Shown one piece after another: positions 17,461 to 28,215 of a DNA stretch of 64,000 bases. The notes beneath the pieces are model-generated. The model searched no databases, was not told the DNA's origin, and saw only the letters and a program-made list of their open reading frames with translations. The position numbers and the translations under genes were made by a program. Origin of the DNA: Lachnospiraceae bacterium (GTDB lineage Bacteria; Bacillota; Clostridia; Lachnospirales; Lachnospiraceae). The stretch is from contig CAJTEW010000005.1 in the NCBI GenBank assembly GCA_910575605.1, positions 62,001 to 126,000 of the forward strand, read 5' to 3'. Positions within the stretch are counted from its first letter, which is position 1, and every line of letters begins with the position of its first letter.

Positions 17461-17777
17461 TTCTCCATAATTTCCGATAATGAATATTTACTGCGGAAAT
17501 TGGATGGCTGGTCATTGTAGTCTCGTACCGCCAGTCCGCCGATACTTGGAATATCCGTTTCAAAATCATCTTCTGCCATTCCGTAATTGCCAATCAAAGG
17601 ATATGCCATCACTACCGTCTGATAAGTATAGGATGGATCAGAAAGGATTTCCTGATATCCTACCGGAGAAGTATTGAATACAATTTCCGTTACTTTTTCA
17701 AGTTTGGAACCAAACCCATATCCACAGTATTCACTGCCATCGGACAAAATCAGCTTTCTGTCAAATTTTTTTATCAT
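17388..17777 (-). pseudogene. carA: Truncated carbamoyl-phosphate synthase small subunit
   Basis: About 120 N-terminal residues of CarA (LILSDGSEYCGYGFGS, FNTSPVGYQEILSDPSYT, PGIYGIDTRKL) out of about 360. After GIDTRKLV the sequence crosses into carB DNA in another frame and stops. The glutaminase domain with its catalytic Cys is absent. The start and AGAGGTG site are intact and it follows purF by 23 nt, so it was the next gene of the purine/pyrimidine operon before a deletion. Confidence 0.88.
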
Positions 17778-17800
17778 ATATGCACCTCTTTATCTCAAAC

Positions 17801-19213
17801 CTATTCAGACAGTTTCCTTTCAAAACGGTCCTTACGCGGATCTGCCGGAATTTTAGTCGGATATTCCCCCTGAAAGCAGGCAGCGCAATAATCCTCACTG
17901 TCTATCAGTTTATCCAGCTTTTCTACTGGTAAATATCCCAAAGAATCTACTCCAATGATCCTTGTAATCTCGTCCATACTATGATGGCATGCAATCAGGT
18001 TTTCCTCTGAATCAATATCCGTACCGTAATAACAGGGATATAAAAATGGGGGAGCAGAGATTCTCATATGGATTTCTTTCGCTCCGGCATCACGCAAAAG
18101 TTTTACAATACGTTTGCTGGTCGTCCCTCTGACAATGGAATCATCAATCAGTACAACTCTTTTTCCATCAATTACCTTCTTGACAGGACTCAGCTTAATC
18201 CTGACCTTATCCAGACGTTCATTTTGTCCCGGAGAGATGAATGTCCTTCCGATATACTTATTTTTGATCAGCCCGATCCCGTAGGGAATACCGGATTTTT
18301 TCGCATACCCCAATGCCGCGTCCAATCCGCTGTCTGGAACGCCGATCACGATATCCGCGCATTTTGGATAGCTCTCTGCCAGTAATTCTCCGGCTTTCAT
18401 CCGGGATTCATGTACGGATATGCCGTCTATAACAGAATCTGGTCTTGCAAAATAGATGTATTCAAAAATGCAGGTTCTTCGTCTTTGTTTTTCACAGTGT
18501 TCCCGCCTTGATTCCACACCGTTTTCCGTAAATACCAGAATCTCTCCCGGCAGCACATCACGGATAAACTCTGCTCCTACCGCTGACAGAGCACAGCTTT
18601 CAGATGCAGCCACATATGCCCCGTCCGCCGTCTTTCCATAGCAAAGCGGCCGGAACCCATATGGATCTCTTGCCGCAATCATTTTTGTAGAAGAAATCAT
18701 CACCAGCGAATAAGCGCCTTCCAGTAAATTCATGGTATTGCTGACTGCTTCCTCAATACTTGGCGTCACAAGCCTTTCTCTTGTAATCACATAAGCGATG
18801 GTTTCCGTATCACTGGTTGTATGGAAAATGGCTCCCGATAATTCCAGCTTATCGCGAAGCTCCAATGCATTGCTCAGATTCCCATTGTGCGCCAGCGCCA
18901 TCTTTCCTTTCTGGTGATTGACTTCAACAGGCTGGCAGTTATTTCTTGTATTTCCTCCGGTTGTTCCATATCTTACATGTCCCACCGCCATATTTCCCAT
19001 CGGAAAATGGTTGAATGTGTCTTCAGAAAATACTTCACTGACAAGTCCCAGATCTTTATAAGAAGAAAATACGCCGTCATCATTCACAACAATCCCACAA
19101 CTCTCCTGTCCTCTGTGCTGCAGGGCATACAGCCCATAATAAACAATGCCTGCCACATTTCCTTTTTGGGTACCCATCACTCCGAATACGCCGCATTCTT
19201 CATGAATAGCCAT
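17801..19213 (-). CDS. purF: Amidophosphoribosyltransferase
   Basis: First enzyme of de novo purine synthesis: PRPP plus glutamine gives phosphoribosylamine. It has 470 residues. The N-terminal Ntn glutaminase has its Cys nucleophile in HEECGVFGVMG, exposed after propeptide removal. The phosphoribosyltransferase site is VVLIDDSIVRGTTSKRIV. C-terminal cysteines (CAACFQGEYP and others) fit the 4Fe-4S type found in Bacillus and Clostridia. The start at 19213 has an upstream GGAGG and lies 17 nt behind pyrG. Together with pyrG, asnB and the carAB remnants it forms a glutamine-amidotransferase operon. Confidence 0.97.
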   Translation of the reverse strand: MAIHEECGVFGVMGTQKGNVAGIVYYGLYALQHRGQESCGIVVNDDGVFSSYKDLGLVSEVFSEDTFNHFPMGNMAVGHVRYGTTGGNTRNNCQPVEVNHQKGKMALAHNGNLSNALELRDKLELSGAIFHTTSDTETIAYVITRERLVTPSIEEAVSNTMNLLEGAYSLVMISSTKMIAARDPYGFRPLCYGKTADGAYVAASESCALSAVGAEFIRDVLPGEILVFTENGVESRREHCEKQRRRTCIFEYIYFARPDSVIDGISVHESRMKAGELLAESYPKCADIVIGVPDSGLDAALGYAKKSGIPYGIGLIKNKYIGRTFISPGQNERLDKVRIKLSPVKKVIDGKRVVLIDDSIVRGTTSKRIVKLLRDAGAKEIHMRISAPPFLYPCYYGTDIDSEENLIACHHSMDEITRIIGVDSLGYLPVEKLDKLIDSEDYCAACFQGEYPTKIPADPRKDRFERKLSE

Positions 19214-19230
19214 AACCTCATTCCCTCCTG

Positions 19231-20883
<1,653 letters not shown>

Positions 20884-20958
20884 TTACTTAAATTCTGCCG
20901 CTGTTATCATTCTTCCTACAATAAAATCCTTCTTGTCAATCCATTCTATCTAAAAGTC

Positions 20959-22539
20959 TTATTTCCCGCTGTCTCCATAGTTGGACAGCACCCTTGCAGA
21001 TGGATCTTTCACGTCGCATCCTTCCCATTCTTTGTTCGGCATCCAGTAACCGGCGACCATCTCTGCCTGCCCCGGATAATATGTTTCAAAAATCTCTCTG
21101 TATAGTAAGGATTCCTTTGTGAACGGTCTGGCATATGTATATTTTTTACACATCCTTTCACACTCTTTATCTGTATATTTATTCTCCGCATATTCCTTTA
21201 AGTGATCTACCATGGAGTGTCCAACCGCATCTGAAAACGCTGCTTTCTCTCTCCACAAAATCTCTTCCGGTAAATAATCACCATCTTCAAATGCGCGGCG
21301 GAGCAGATATTTCCCTTTTCCATAAGTGTTGATTTTTAATTCAGGATTAACAGACATCACATATTTCACAAAATCCAAATCACCAAACGGAACTCTTGCT
21401 TCCAATGAGTTTACGGAGATACAACGGTCGGCGCGAAGAACGTCGTACATATGAAGTTCACGGATTCGTTTCTGTGCTTCCATCTGGAATGCCATTGCAT
21501 CCGGCGCGAAATCTGTATATTTATATCCAAACAATTCATCCGATATTTCACCCGTCAACAGAACACGGATATCGGTCTGTTCATGGATCGACTTGCACAC
21601 CAGATACATTCCCATAGATGCACGGATTGTCGTTATATCATAGGTTCCCAGTAACTGAATGACTGTTTCCAAAGAAGAAATCACTTCATCCGGCGTCATA
21701 TAAATCTCTGTATGCTCGCTTCCAATATAATCCGCCGCCTGTCTTGCATACTTTAAATCAATGGCGTCTTCACTCATACCAATCGCAAAGGTCTTGATTG
21801 GTTCTTTGCTTTTCTTTGCCGCAATCGCACATACCAGAGAAGAATCCAGTCCGCCGGAAAGCAAAAAGCCCACCTTTGCGTCAGCTACAAGACGCTTCTC
21901 CACTCCGGCTATTAGTTTATCATGAATATGTTTGCATACGGTTTCCAGATCATCGCGGCAAATACGATCCACTTTCGCAATGTCGCAGTAACGGATAAAC
22001 TGACCGCTTTTATAATAGCAGCCTGGTGGAAACGGAAAAATATTATCCGTAAGCCCTACCAGATTTTTCGCCTCGCTGGCAAATATAACAGCTCCTTCTT
22101 TGTCATATCCATAATACAATGGCCGGATCCCAATCGGATCTCTTGCCGCAATAAATTCTCCTGCGTCTCCGTCATAAATAATACAGGCAAATTCCGCATC
22201 CAGCATAGCAAACATAGCTGTTCCATATTCCAGATACATTGGTAAAAGAATCTCACAATCCGATTCACTCTTAAATGTATATTTCTCCGCCAGTTCTTCT
22301 TTCAGCTTCTTAAAACCATAAATTTCTCCATTGCAGACTACATAGCTGTCACCCAGTCTAAACGGCTGCATTCCTGACGGTGCCAGCCCCATAATCGATA
22401 ATCTATGAAATCCAAGCAGGCCGTCTCTGGTTTCGACGATCCGGCTGTCATCCGGACCTCTTGATATCGTCCTGTTAAATCCTTCCATAAATACATCAAA
22501 AGCAGCACTGCGGCTGCAATAACCCATAATAGAACACAT
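20959..22539 (-). CDS. asnB: Asparagine synthase (glutamine-hydrolysing)
   Basis: Makes asparagine from aspartate, ATP and glutamine. It has 526 residues. Cys2 is the glutaminase nucleophile (MCSIMGYCS), and the synthetase domain has the PP-loop LLSGGLDSSLV. The start at 22539 is required to place Cys at position 2 and has GGAGG upstream. The gene is preceded by an Asn-specific T-box leader, in agreement with its product. Confidence 0.97.
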   Translation of the reverse strand: MCSIMGYCSRSAAFDVFMEGFNRTISRGPDDSRIVETRDGLLGFHRLSIMGLAPSGMQPFRLGDSYVVCNGEIYGFKKLKEELAEKYTFKSESDCEILLPMYLEYGTAMFAMLDAEFACIIYDGDAGEFIAARDPIGIRPLYYGYDKEGAVIFASEAKNLVGLTDNIFPFPPGCYYKSGQFIRYCDIAKVDRICRDDLETVCKHIHDKLIAGVEKRLVADAKVGFLLSGGLDSSLVCAIAAKKSKEPIKTFAIGMSEDAIDLKYARQAADYIGSEHTEIYMTPDEVISSLETVIQLLGTYDITTIRASMGMYLVCKSIHEQTDIRVLLTGEISDELFGYKYTDFAPDAMAFQMEAQKRIRELHMYDVLRADRCISVNSLEARVPFGDLDFVKYVMSVNPELKINTYGKGKYLLRRAFEDGDYLPEEILWREKAAFSDAVGHSMVDHLKEYAENKYTDKECERMCKKYTYARPFTKESLLYREIFETYYPGQAEMVAGYWMPNKEWEGCDVKDPSARVLSNYGDSGK

Positions 22540-22574
22540 ATGAATGTACCTCCATAAATTTAAGTAATTCAGCA

Positions 22575-22830
22575 TTCTATAGGGCAAGTGCTGCGCTCGC
22601 GGTGCCACCTATCTTTTGTCTCATTTCTAAACCATCAACTGATTCCGTCATTAACGCCTGACATAACGTCGCACCTACTAAGAAATTCCCGTTCAGATTG
22701 CAGCTCAAAAAGTGTTATTCATACAGGCTCTGCTATGCGGCTCTCACCATTCCACACTCGCTGTAAGTGACCGCCTGTACTACTTCTCTTTTCTCAAATG
22801 CCTTTGCAATATTTAGTTTCTATCTGTCCT
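22575..22830 (-). promoter_or_regulatory. T-box leader, asparagine specifier, without an evident terminator
   Basis: The minus-strand leader of asnB contains the perfect T-box core AGGTGGCACCGCG (22598-22610). Its specifier loop reads GAATAACACTT with AAC (Asn) at 22714-22716, the same context as the Ile leader. Downstream of the core, AGCGCAGCACTTGCCCTATAG looks like the 5' arm of a terminator. The 3' arm and the U-run are missing and only ATGCTG remains before the ribosome site. Control may be lost or translational. Confidence 0.88.
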
Positions 22831-22835
22831 GACTT

Positions 22836-24593
22836 TTATTCCACATCCTGAAGGGCGTCAAAACCTTCTTCACCGGTTCTCACTTTTACCACATTTTCCA
22901 CATCATAGACAAAAATCTTTCCGTCTCCAATGTGTCCTGTGTAAAGTACCTTCTTCGCTGTGTCAATCACCCTGCGGACCGGAACGGCGCTGACTACGAT
23001 GTCCACCTGTACTTTTGGAAACAGATTCGCTTCAACCTGTACACCACGGTAATATTCCGGTTTGCCTTTCTGAATCCCGCATCCTAAGACATGGGATACT
23101 GTCATACCAGTAATTCCAAGCTTCATGATTGCATTCTTTAATGCTTCAAATTTGGATTCCTTGCAGACAATCTCAATCTTTGTAAACTTCGGAGTTCCTT
23201 CTTCAAATGCAGGTACTTTCTTAACAGGGATTGCTTCCGCAACCGGAGTATCACCGGATACCACCACAGGATCATTTCCCTCTTCAATATACTCTGGAAG
23301 CATTGCAAAACCTGCATATGCAGAAGGGAGACCATGTTCTGCCGCATCAAGGCCAGCCATCTCTTCTTCTCTATCTACACGAAGACCCGCAATTGCTCTG
23401 ATCACAAGAAATGTAATCGTTATAGTAACCGCCGTCCATGCTGCGACACTGGCAAAACCGATAAACTGAAGTTTTAATAACTCAAAACCGCCGCCATAAA
23501 ACAGACCAGTTAAAGTTTCTCCCGAAGCATTTGCAATACTGTATCCGGGTGCCGTATCTGTAGCAAATAATCCAACTGCCAGTGTACCCCAGATCCCATT
23601 CATGCAATGCACTGCAACTGCTCCGACCGGATCGTCAATGCGAAGTACATGGTCAAGAAGCCAAACACCAAACACGACCAAAAAGCCTGCAACTACTCCA
23701 ATCGCAACCGCACCGAATGCATCCGTCACATCACACGGCGCTGTGATTGCCACAAGTCCTGCCAAAGATGCGTTCAGACACATGGAAACATCCGGCTTTC
23801 CATATTTTATCCATGTAAAGATCATACAGACAACAGTTGCAACAGCCGGCGCGACTGTTGTTGTCAGGAAAATAGAACCAAGCTGCGCAATAGAAGTTGC
23901 AGCCGCACCATTAAATCCATACCAGCCGAGCCAAAGAATAAACACCCCAAGTGATCCAAGTGCAATGCTGTGTCCCGGAAATGCATTTACTTTCAAAACT
24001 TTTCCGCTCGTATCCCTGGTAAATTTTCCGATACGGGGACCAAGAATTTTTGCACCGATCAATGCGGAAATACCACCTACCATATGAATCGCACAGGAGC
24101 CGGCAAAATCATGGAAGCCAATCTGCGAAAGCCATCCTCCTCCCCAGATCCAGTGTGCTTCAATCGGATAAATCAGCGCAGAAATCACACCGGAATAAAT
24201 ACAATAGGAAAGAAATTTTGTACGTTCTGCCATTGCACCGGAAACGATGGTTGCCGTTGTAGCACAGAATACAAGGTTAAATACAAAGCTTGAAAAATCA
24301 AACTCTGCATATGCCGTAAACAAATCGAATCCCGGCTTTCCGATAAATCCAAACAAGTCTTCTCCCATCAGCAAACCAAAGCCAATCAGTATAAATACTA
24401 CGGTTCCAATACAAAAATCCATCAAGTTCTTCATAATGATATTTCCAGTATTTTTTGCCCTGGTAAAACCTGCCTCTACCATTGCAAAACCTGCCTGCAT
24501 CCAGAACACCAATGCGGCGCCAATTAAAAACCAGACTCCGAACACTTCGCCGGATACTGCTTCCTGCACAAGTTCTTTCATAACTTCATCCAT
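22836..24593 (-). CDS. Ammonium transporter fused to a PII signalling domain
   Basis: Protein of 585 residues. Residues 1 to about 420 form an Amt/MEP channel with eleven helices (VFWMQAGFAMVEAGF, WIWGGGWLS, AVHCMNGIWGTLAVGLFATD). After a linker, residues about 468-585 are a complete PII (GlnK/GlnB) domain: FTKIEIVCKE, T-loop YYRG at 514-516, and the C-terminal signature TGHIGDGKIFV. PII proteins normally plug Amt channels as separate trimers, so the fusion places the regulator on the channel itself. It lies 33 nt after glnA3. The ribosome site is GGAGGAAG. Amt-PII fusions are known in Firmicutes. Confidence 0.95.
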   Translation of the reverse strand: MDEVMKELVQEAVSGEVFGVWFLIGAALVFWMQAGFAMVEAGFTRAKNTGNIIMKNLMDFCIGTVVFILIGFGLLMGEDLFGFIGKPGFDLFTAYAEFDFSSFVFNLVFCATTATIVSGAMAERTKFLSYCIYSGVISALIYPIEAHWIWGGGWLSQIGFHDFAGSCAIHMVGGISALIGAKILGPRIGKFTRDTSGKVLKVNAFPGHSIALGSLGVFILWLGWYGFNGAAATSIAQLGSIFLTTTVAPAVATVVCMIFTWIKYGKPDVSMCLNASLAGLVAITAPCDVTDAFGAVAIGVVAGFLVVFGVWLLDHVLRIDDPVGAVAVHCMNGIWGTLAVGLFATDTAPGYSIANASGETLTGLFYGGGFELLKLQFIGFASVAAWTAVTITITFLVIRAIAGLRVDREEEMAGLDAAEHGLPSAYAGFAMLPEYIEEGNDPVVVSGDTPVAEAIPVKKVPAFEEGTPKFTKIEIVCKESKFEALKNAIMKLGITGMTVSHVLGCGIQKGKPEYYRGVQVEANLFPKVQVDIVVSAVPVRRVIDTAKKVLYTGHIGDGKIFVYDVENVVKVRTGEEGFDALQDVE

Positions 24594-24626
24594 ATTTCTT
24601 CCTCCAATCAGGTTAAATTTATCAAC

Positions 24627-26723
24627 TTATTTTACGCCAAACAGTAAATCGCCATAAGTTGGGAACGGCCAGTACTTCTTTGCCGTCATCGTTTCTGCCT
24701 CATCACAGGCAATTCTTAACTCTCCCATTTTTCCTAAAACAGCATCCCGGATCATATTGGACTCTGTTTCAACATCTTCCGCACCTGTAAGTCTCATCGC
24801 TGTTTCTTCCAATTCATCGGTCTTGACCGCAATCTGTTCTTCCAATCTTGCAAGTTTTTTTAGAAGTCCCTCCTCATAGCCGCATGAAATAGAAGCATTG
24901 ACCGCCTTTTTTGCCGACGCTGTATTTGCAAGCTCCAGTATGTATGCGCTTACTGCCGGAGCTATCTCTGTCCTTGCCATATCAATCATGGTATTTGCCT
25001 CAATCAGAACCGTTTTACAATAGTTTTCCAACATAATTTCACATCTGGACTTTAGCTCCGCTTCTGAAAATACTTTGTGGGACGTCAGCATCCGTACATT
25101 CTTTTCATCCAGCAAATGCGGCATACAATCCGGTGTTGTACGATAATTAAGAAGCCCTCTCTTTTCCACTGCTTCCTTAATCCATGTGTCGTCGTACCCA
25201 TTTCCGTTGAAAATAACATGTTTATGGTCTTTGATGGTCTTGCGGATCATTTCATGCAGTACATCTTCAAAATTCTCCGCTTTTTCCAGTCTGTCCGCAT
25301 AGATTTTCAAACTTTCTGCCACCGCGCTGTTCAGCATGATATTTGCACAGGCAATGCTGTTAGAAGAACCAAGCATACGGAATTCAAATTTATTTCCGGT
25401 AAATGCAAACGGCGACGTTCGGTTGCGGTCGGTGGTATCACGGTTAAACTTTGGAAGTACATCCACGCCGAGCTTCATCTGTGTTTTTTCAGTTCCCGCA
25501 TATGGAGTACCGCTTTCAATCGCTTCCAGTACGGCATTCAATTCTTCTCCAAGGAAGATCGAAATAACTGCCGGAGGAGCTTCGTTTGCTCCAAGCCTAT
25601 GATCATTTCCTGCTGTTGCGACAGAAAGACGGAGCAGATCCTGATAATCGTCCACCGCCTTAATAACTGCACAAAGAAATAATAAGAACTGTGCGTTTTC
25701 ATACGGCGTTTCTCCCGGCGACAACAGGTTCACGCCTCTATCCGTAGCCAGCGACCAGTTGTTATGCTTTCCGCTTCCATTTACCCCGGCAAATGGTTTT
25801 TCATGAAGCAGGCACACAAGCCCATGCTTTGCCGCGACCTTCTGCATGATTTCCATTGTCAGCTGGTTATGGTCTGTTGCAATGTTTGTTGTTGTATAGA
25901 TAGGCGCAAGTTCGTGCTGTGCCGGAGCAACTTCATTATGCTCTGTCTTTGCCAGAATTCCCAGCTTCCAGAGTTCTTCATTCAATTCTTCCATATAGGC
26001 TGCAACCCGCGGCTTGATCACTCCGAAATAATGATCGTCCATCTCCTGTCCCTTTGGCGGCTTCGCGCCAAAAAGAGTACGTCCCGTAAATCGAAGATCC
26101 CTCCTCTGTTCATACGTTTCTTTTGTAATGAGAAAATATTCCTGTTCCGGTCCTACAGAAGTGCGGACACATTTCACATCGTCATTTCCAAACAGATGAA
26201 GAATACGGATTGCCTGCTTATTTAACGCTTCCATAGAACGAAGCAGCGGCGTTTTCTTATCCAGCGCTTCTCCGCCATAAGAGCAGAACGCGGTAGGAAT
26301 ACACAATGTATTGCCCTTAATAAACGCATAAGAAGTAGGATCCCATGCTGTGTATCCTCTTGCTTCAAAAGTAGCCCGAAGTCCGCCGGAGGGAAACGAC
26401 GAAGCATCTGGTTCCCCCTTGATCAGTTCCTTTCCGGAAAACTCCATAATCACACCGCCGTCCGGGGATGGAGATATAAAACTGTCGTGCTTTTCGGCTG
26501 TAACGCCGGTAAGCGGCTGGAACCAATGTGTGTAGTGAGTAGCGCCATGATCGACCGCCCAGTCTTTCATAGCCGCCGCTACTGCGTTTGCTACGCCAAT
26601 ATCAAGCTTTGCGCCTTCATCAATCGTCTTTCTCAAAGATTGATAAACCTTTGCCGATAAATTTGCTTTCATCACTCTGTCATCAAATACTTTACATCCA
26701 AAAAAATCTGATACATTCTTCAT
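24627..26723 (-). CDS. glnN: Glutamine synthetase type III
   Basis: ATP-dependent glutamate to glutamine conversion by the large dodecameric GSIII family. It has 698 residues, as expected. Motifs include the opening [39 protein letters not shown] (metal site) and [13 protein letters not shown]. The start at 26723 follows GGAAGGAG. It is the first gene of the minus-strand nitrogen operon and is preceded by two terminator-like leader hairpins. A second, type I, glutamine synthetase lies on the other arm. Confidence 0.96.
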   Translation of the reverse strand: MKNVSDFFGCKVFDDRVMKANLSAKVYQSLRKTIDEGAKLDIGVANAVAAAMKDWAVDHGATHYTHWFQPLTGVTAEKHDSFISPSPDGGVIMEFSGKELIKGEPDASSFPSGGLRATFEARGYTAWDPTSYAFIKGNTLCIPTAFCSYGGEALDKKTPLLRSMEALNKQAIRILHLFGNDDVKCVRTSVGPEQEYFLITKETYEQRRDLRFTGRTLFGAKPPKGQEMDDHYFGVIKPRVAAYMEELNEELWKLGILAKTEHNEVAPAQHELAPIYTTTNIATDHNQLTMEIMQKVAAKHGLVCLLHEKPFAGVNGSGKHNNWSLATDRGVNLLSPGETPYENAQFLLFLCAVIKAVDDYQDLLRLSVATAGNDHRLGANEAPPAVISIFLGEELNAVLEAIESGTPYAGTEKTQMKLGVDVLPKFNRDTTDRNRTSPFAFTGNKFEFRMLGSSNSIACANIMLNSAVAESLKIYADRLEKAENFEDVLHEMIRKTIKDHKHVIFNGNGYDDTWIKEAVEKRGLLNYRTTPDCMPHLLDEKNVRMLTSHKVFSEAELKSRCEIMLENYCKTVLIEANTMIDMARTEIAPAVSAYILELANTASAKKAVNASISCGYEEGLLKKLARLEEQIAVKTDELEETAMRLTGAEDVETESNMIRDAVLGKMGELRIACDEAETMTAKKYWPFPTYGDLLFGVK

Positions 26724-26744
26724 AATCCCACTCCTTCCAATTTG

Positions 26745-26878
26745 AAAATAAAAAGGCAAGGAGGGCTTTCATGACGCTTTTCCCTGCGCCGCAAAAGACC
26801 CCCTTGCCTTTTATATCAAATCGTGTATTTTCATTTGTAAAGTAAAAAGCGTCTCTGAGAACTTCATCTCAAAGACGC
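26745..26878 (-). promoter_or_regulatory. Two tandem terminator hairpins in the glnA3 leader
   Basis: On the minus strand two hairpins precede the glnA3 ribosome site. The first (26849-26878) pairs GCGTCT with AGACGC around a TGAAGT loop and is followed by TTTTTA. The second (26751-26812) pairs AAAAGGCAAGG with CCTTGCCTTTTT and ends in a T-run. Both begin with GGCAAGGGNGTCTTT, so they are repeats of one motif. They sit between the promoter and the gene, as in antitermination leaders. The ANTAR protein encoded at 31.75 kb is a candidate RNA-binding antiterminator. Confidence 0.65.
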
Positions 26879-26897
26879 CCTTGCCTTTACGTGTTGG

Positions 26898-26926
26898 ATG
26901 ATACACCCCTTAAAATCATTTGTCAA
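26898..26926 (-). promoter_or_regulatory. Promoter of the glnA3-amt operon
   Basis: TTGACA (26921-26926), 17 nt, TATCAT (26898-26903) on the minus strand. It drives the leader with two hairpins. Confidence 0.8.
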
Positions 26927-26986
26927 TCCTTTTTTGATTTTTCTATCGTTTTTTTATTGCTTCAAAAAAAGAGCTTCAAAAAAAGA

Positions 26987-27015
26987 TTGACAAAATTCAT
27001 CATCCGCTGTATAAA
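26987..27015 (+). promoter_or_regulatory. Promoter of the glutamate synthase operon
   Basis: TTGACA (26987-26992), 17 nt, TATAAA (27010-27015). It diverges from the glnA3 promoter with about 60 bp between the two -35 boxes, so a shared regulator could act on both. Confidence 0.8.
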
Positions 27016-27027
27016 TATAAAATATGA

Positions 27028-27090
27028 GCAAAGGCGTTCATTTTTAGAGCAGGAATCACCTGCCCTTAATACGGACGCCTTTGCTTTTTT
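27028..27090 (+). terminator. Leader terminator before the glutamate synthase operon
   Basis: A perfect 10-bp outer stem (GCAAAGGCGT with ACGCCTTTGC) encloses an inner hairpin GCAGG-AATCA-CCTGC and is followed by six T. It lies between the promoter and the first gene, so it would attenuate the operon unless antiterminated. The AAAGGCG element is shared with the glnA3 leader hairpins. Confidence 0.75.
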
Positions 27091-27120
27091 GATTTATTCT
27101 GAAAGGAAGGTACAAGACTT

Positions 27121-28215
27121 ATGAAACTCGAAGGCCAGGTAAGGATCCCTTCCGGATGTGCAATCTCAGCAGCAATTTCCAAGGATGGAAATAAGATGTC
27201 CGGTGAAATGATCACAAATTCCATGAAACCCATGCATGACCGTTCCAACGGATTAGGCGGCGGTTTTGCCGGTTATGGCATTTACCCTGAATATAAAGAT
27301 TTCTATGCATTCCATATGTTTTTTGATTCCCGCGGCACACGCAAGGAATGCGAAGCTTTCTTAAAAGAGCGCTTTGAAATTGTCCATTCAGAAATCATTT
27401 CAACCCGAAAGATTCCGGCAATCACAAACGAGCCAATCATATGGAGATATTTTGCCGCGCCGTTAAAATCGGTTCTTGTATCTTTACAGTTAGACGAAAA
27501 AGAATTTGTCGCCAAAACAGTTATGAAGATCAATGCCGAAATGTCCGGCGCTTACGTCTTTTCCAGCGGTAAAAACATGGGTGCGTTCAAAGCGGTCGGT
27601 TTCCCTGAAGATGTAGGCGTCTTTTATAAATTAGAAGAATATGAAGGATATTCCTGGACAGCACATGGACGATATCCGACAAACACTCCCGGCTGGTGGG
27701 GAGGCGCGCATCCATTTACACTGCTTGATTATTCCGTCGTGCATAACGGAGAGATATCTTCCTATGACGCGAACCGCCGATTTATCGAGATGTTCGGCTA
27801 TAAATGTACCCTCCAGACCGACACGGAAGTCATTACTTATATCATGGATTACCTGCTCCGCATACAGAGACTTACACTCGGCGAAGCCGCAAGCGTAATC
27901 GCCGCTCCCTTCTGGAGTACCATTGCGGCAAAAACAGATTTCGACGACCAAAAGAAACATACTTACCTTAGAACTATGTTTCCAAGCCTTCTGATTACCG
28001 GTCCTTTCTCTATCGTTTTGGGATTTGAAGGCGGATTGATGGCGCTGAATGACCGTCTGAAACTCCGTTCGATGGTTGTTGGAGAAAAGGATGACAGGGT
28101 ATTCATTGCCAGTGAAGAAGCGGCTATCCGAAGCATGGAGCCAGATGCAGAAAATATATGGTCTCCCGCAGGCGGCGAGCCTGTCGTCGTTAAAGTAAAG
28201 GAAGGTGCATTTTAA
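27121..28215 (+). CDS. Glutamate synthase glutamine amidotransferase subunit
   Basis: Class II (Ntn) glutaminase of 364 residues that supplies ammonia to a split glutamate synthase. Motifs include SGCAISAAI with a candidate nucleophile Cys13, RSNGLGGGFAGYGIYPEY, GRYPTNTPGWWGGAHPF and SVVHNGEISSYDANR. The Cys is not at position 2, so N-terminal processing or a variant mechanism is needed. It overlaps the next gene at ATG/TAA, as expected for an operon. In large-type GltB this domain is fused to the rest. Here it is a separate polypeptide. Confidence 0.9.
   Translation: MKLEGQVRIPSGCAISAAISKDGNKMSGEMITNSMKPMHDRSNGLGGGFAGYGIYPEYKDFYAFHMFFDSRGTRKECEAFLKERFEIVHSEIISTRKIPAITNEPIIWRYFAAPLKSVLVSLQLDEKEFVAKTVMKINAEMSGAYVFSSGKNMGAFKAVGFPEDVGVFYKLEEYEGYSWTAHGRYPTNTPGWWGGAHPFTLLDYSVVHNGEISSYDANRRFIEMFGYKCTLQTDTEVITYIMDYLLRIQRLTLGEAASVIAAPFWSTIAAKTDFDDQKKHTYLRTMFPSLLITGPFSIVLGFEGGLMALNDRLKLRSMVVGEKDDRVFIASEEAAIRSMEPDAENIWSPAGGEPVVVKVKEGAF

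Noticed and set aside
23602-24087. Long open frames antisense to the Amt-PII gene
   Set aside because: Their composition is that of reverse-complemented membrane-protein codons, and they lack ribosome sites.
26849-26878. A clear ANTAR hexaloop in the first glnA3 leader hairpin
   Set aside because: The loop TGAAGT is six bases but lacks A at position 1, so the consensus is not met. Only the general antitermination idea is kept.
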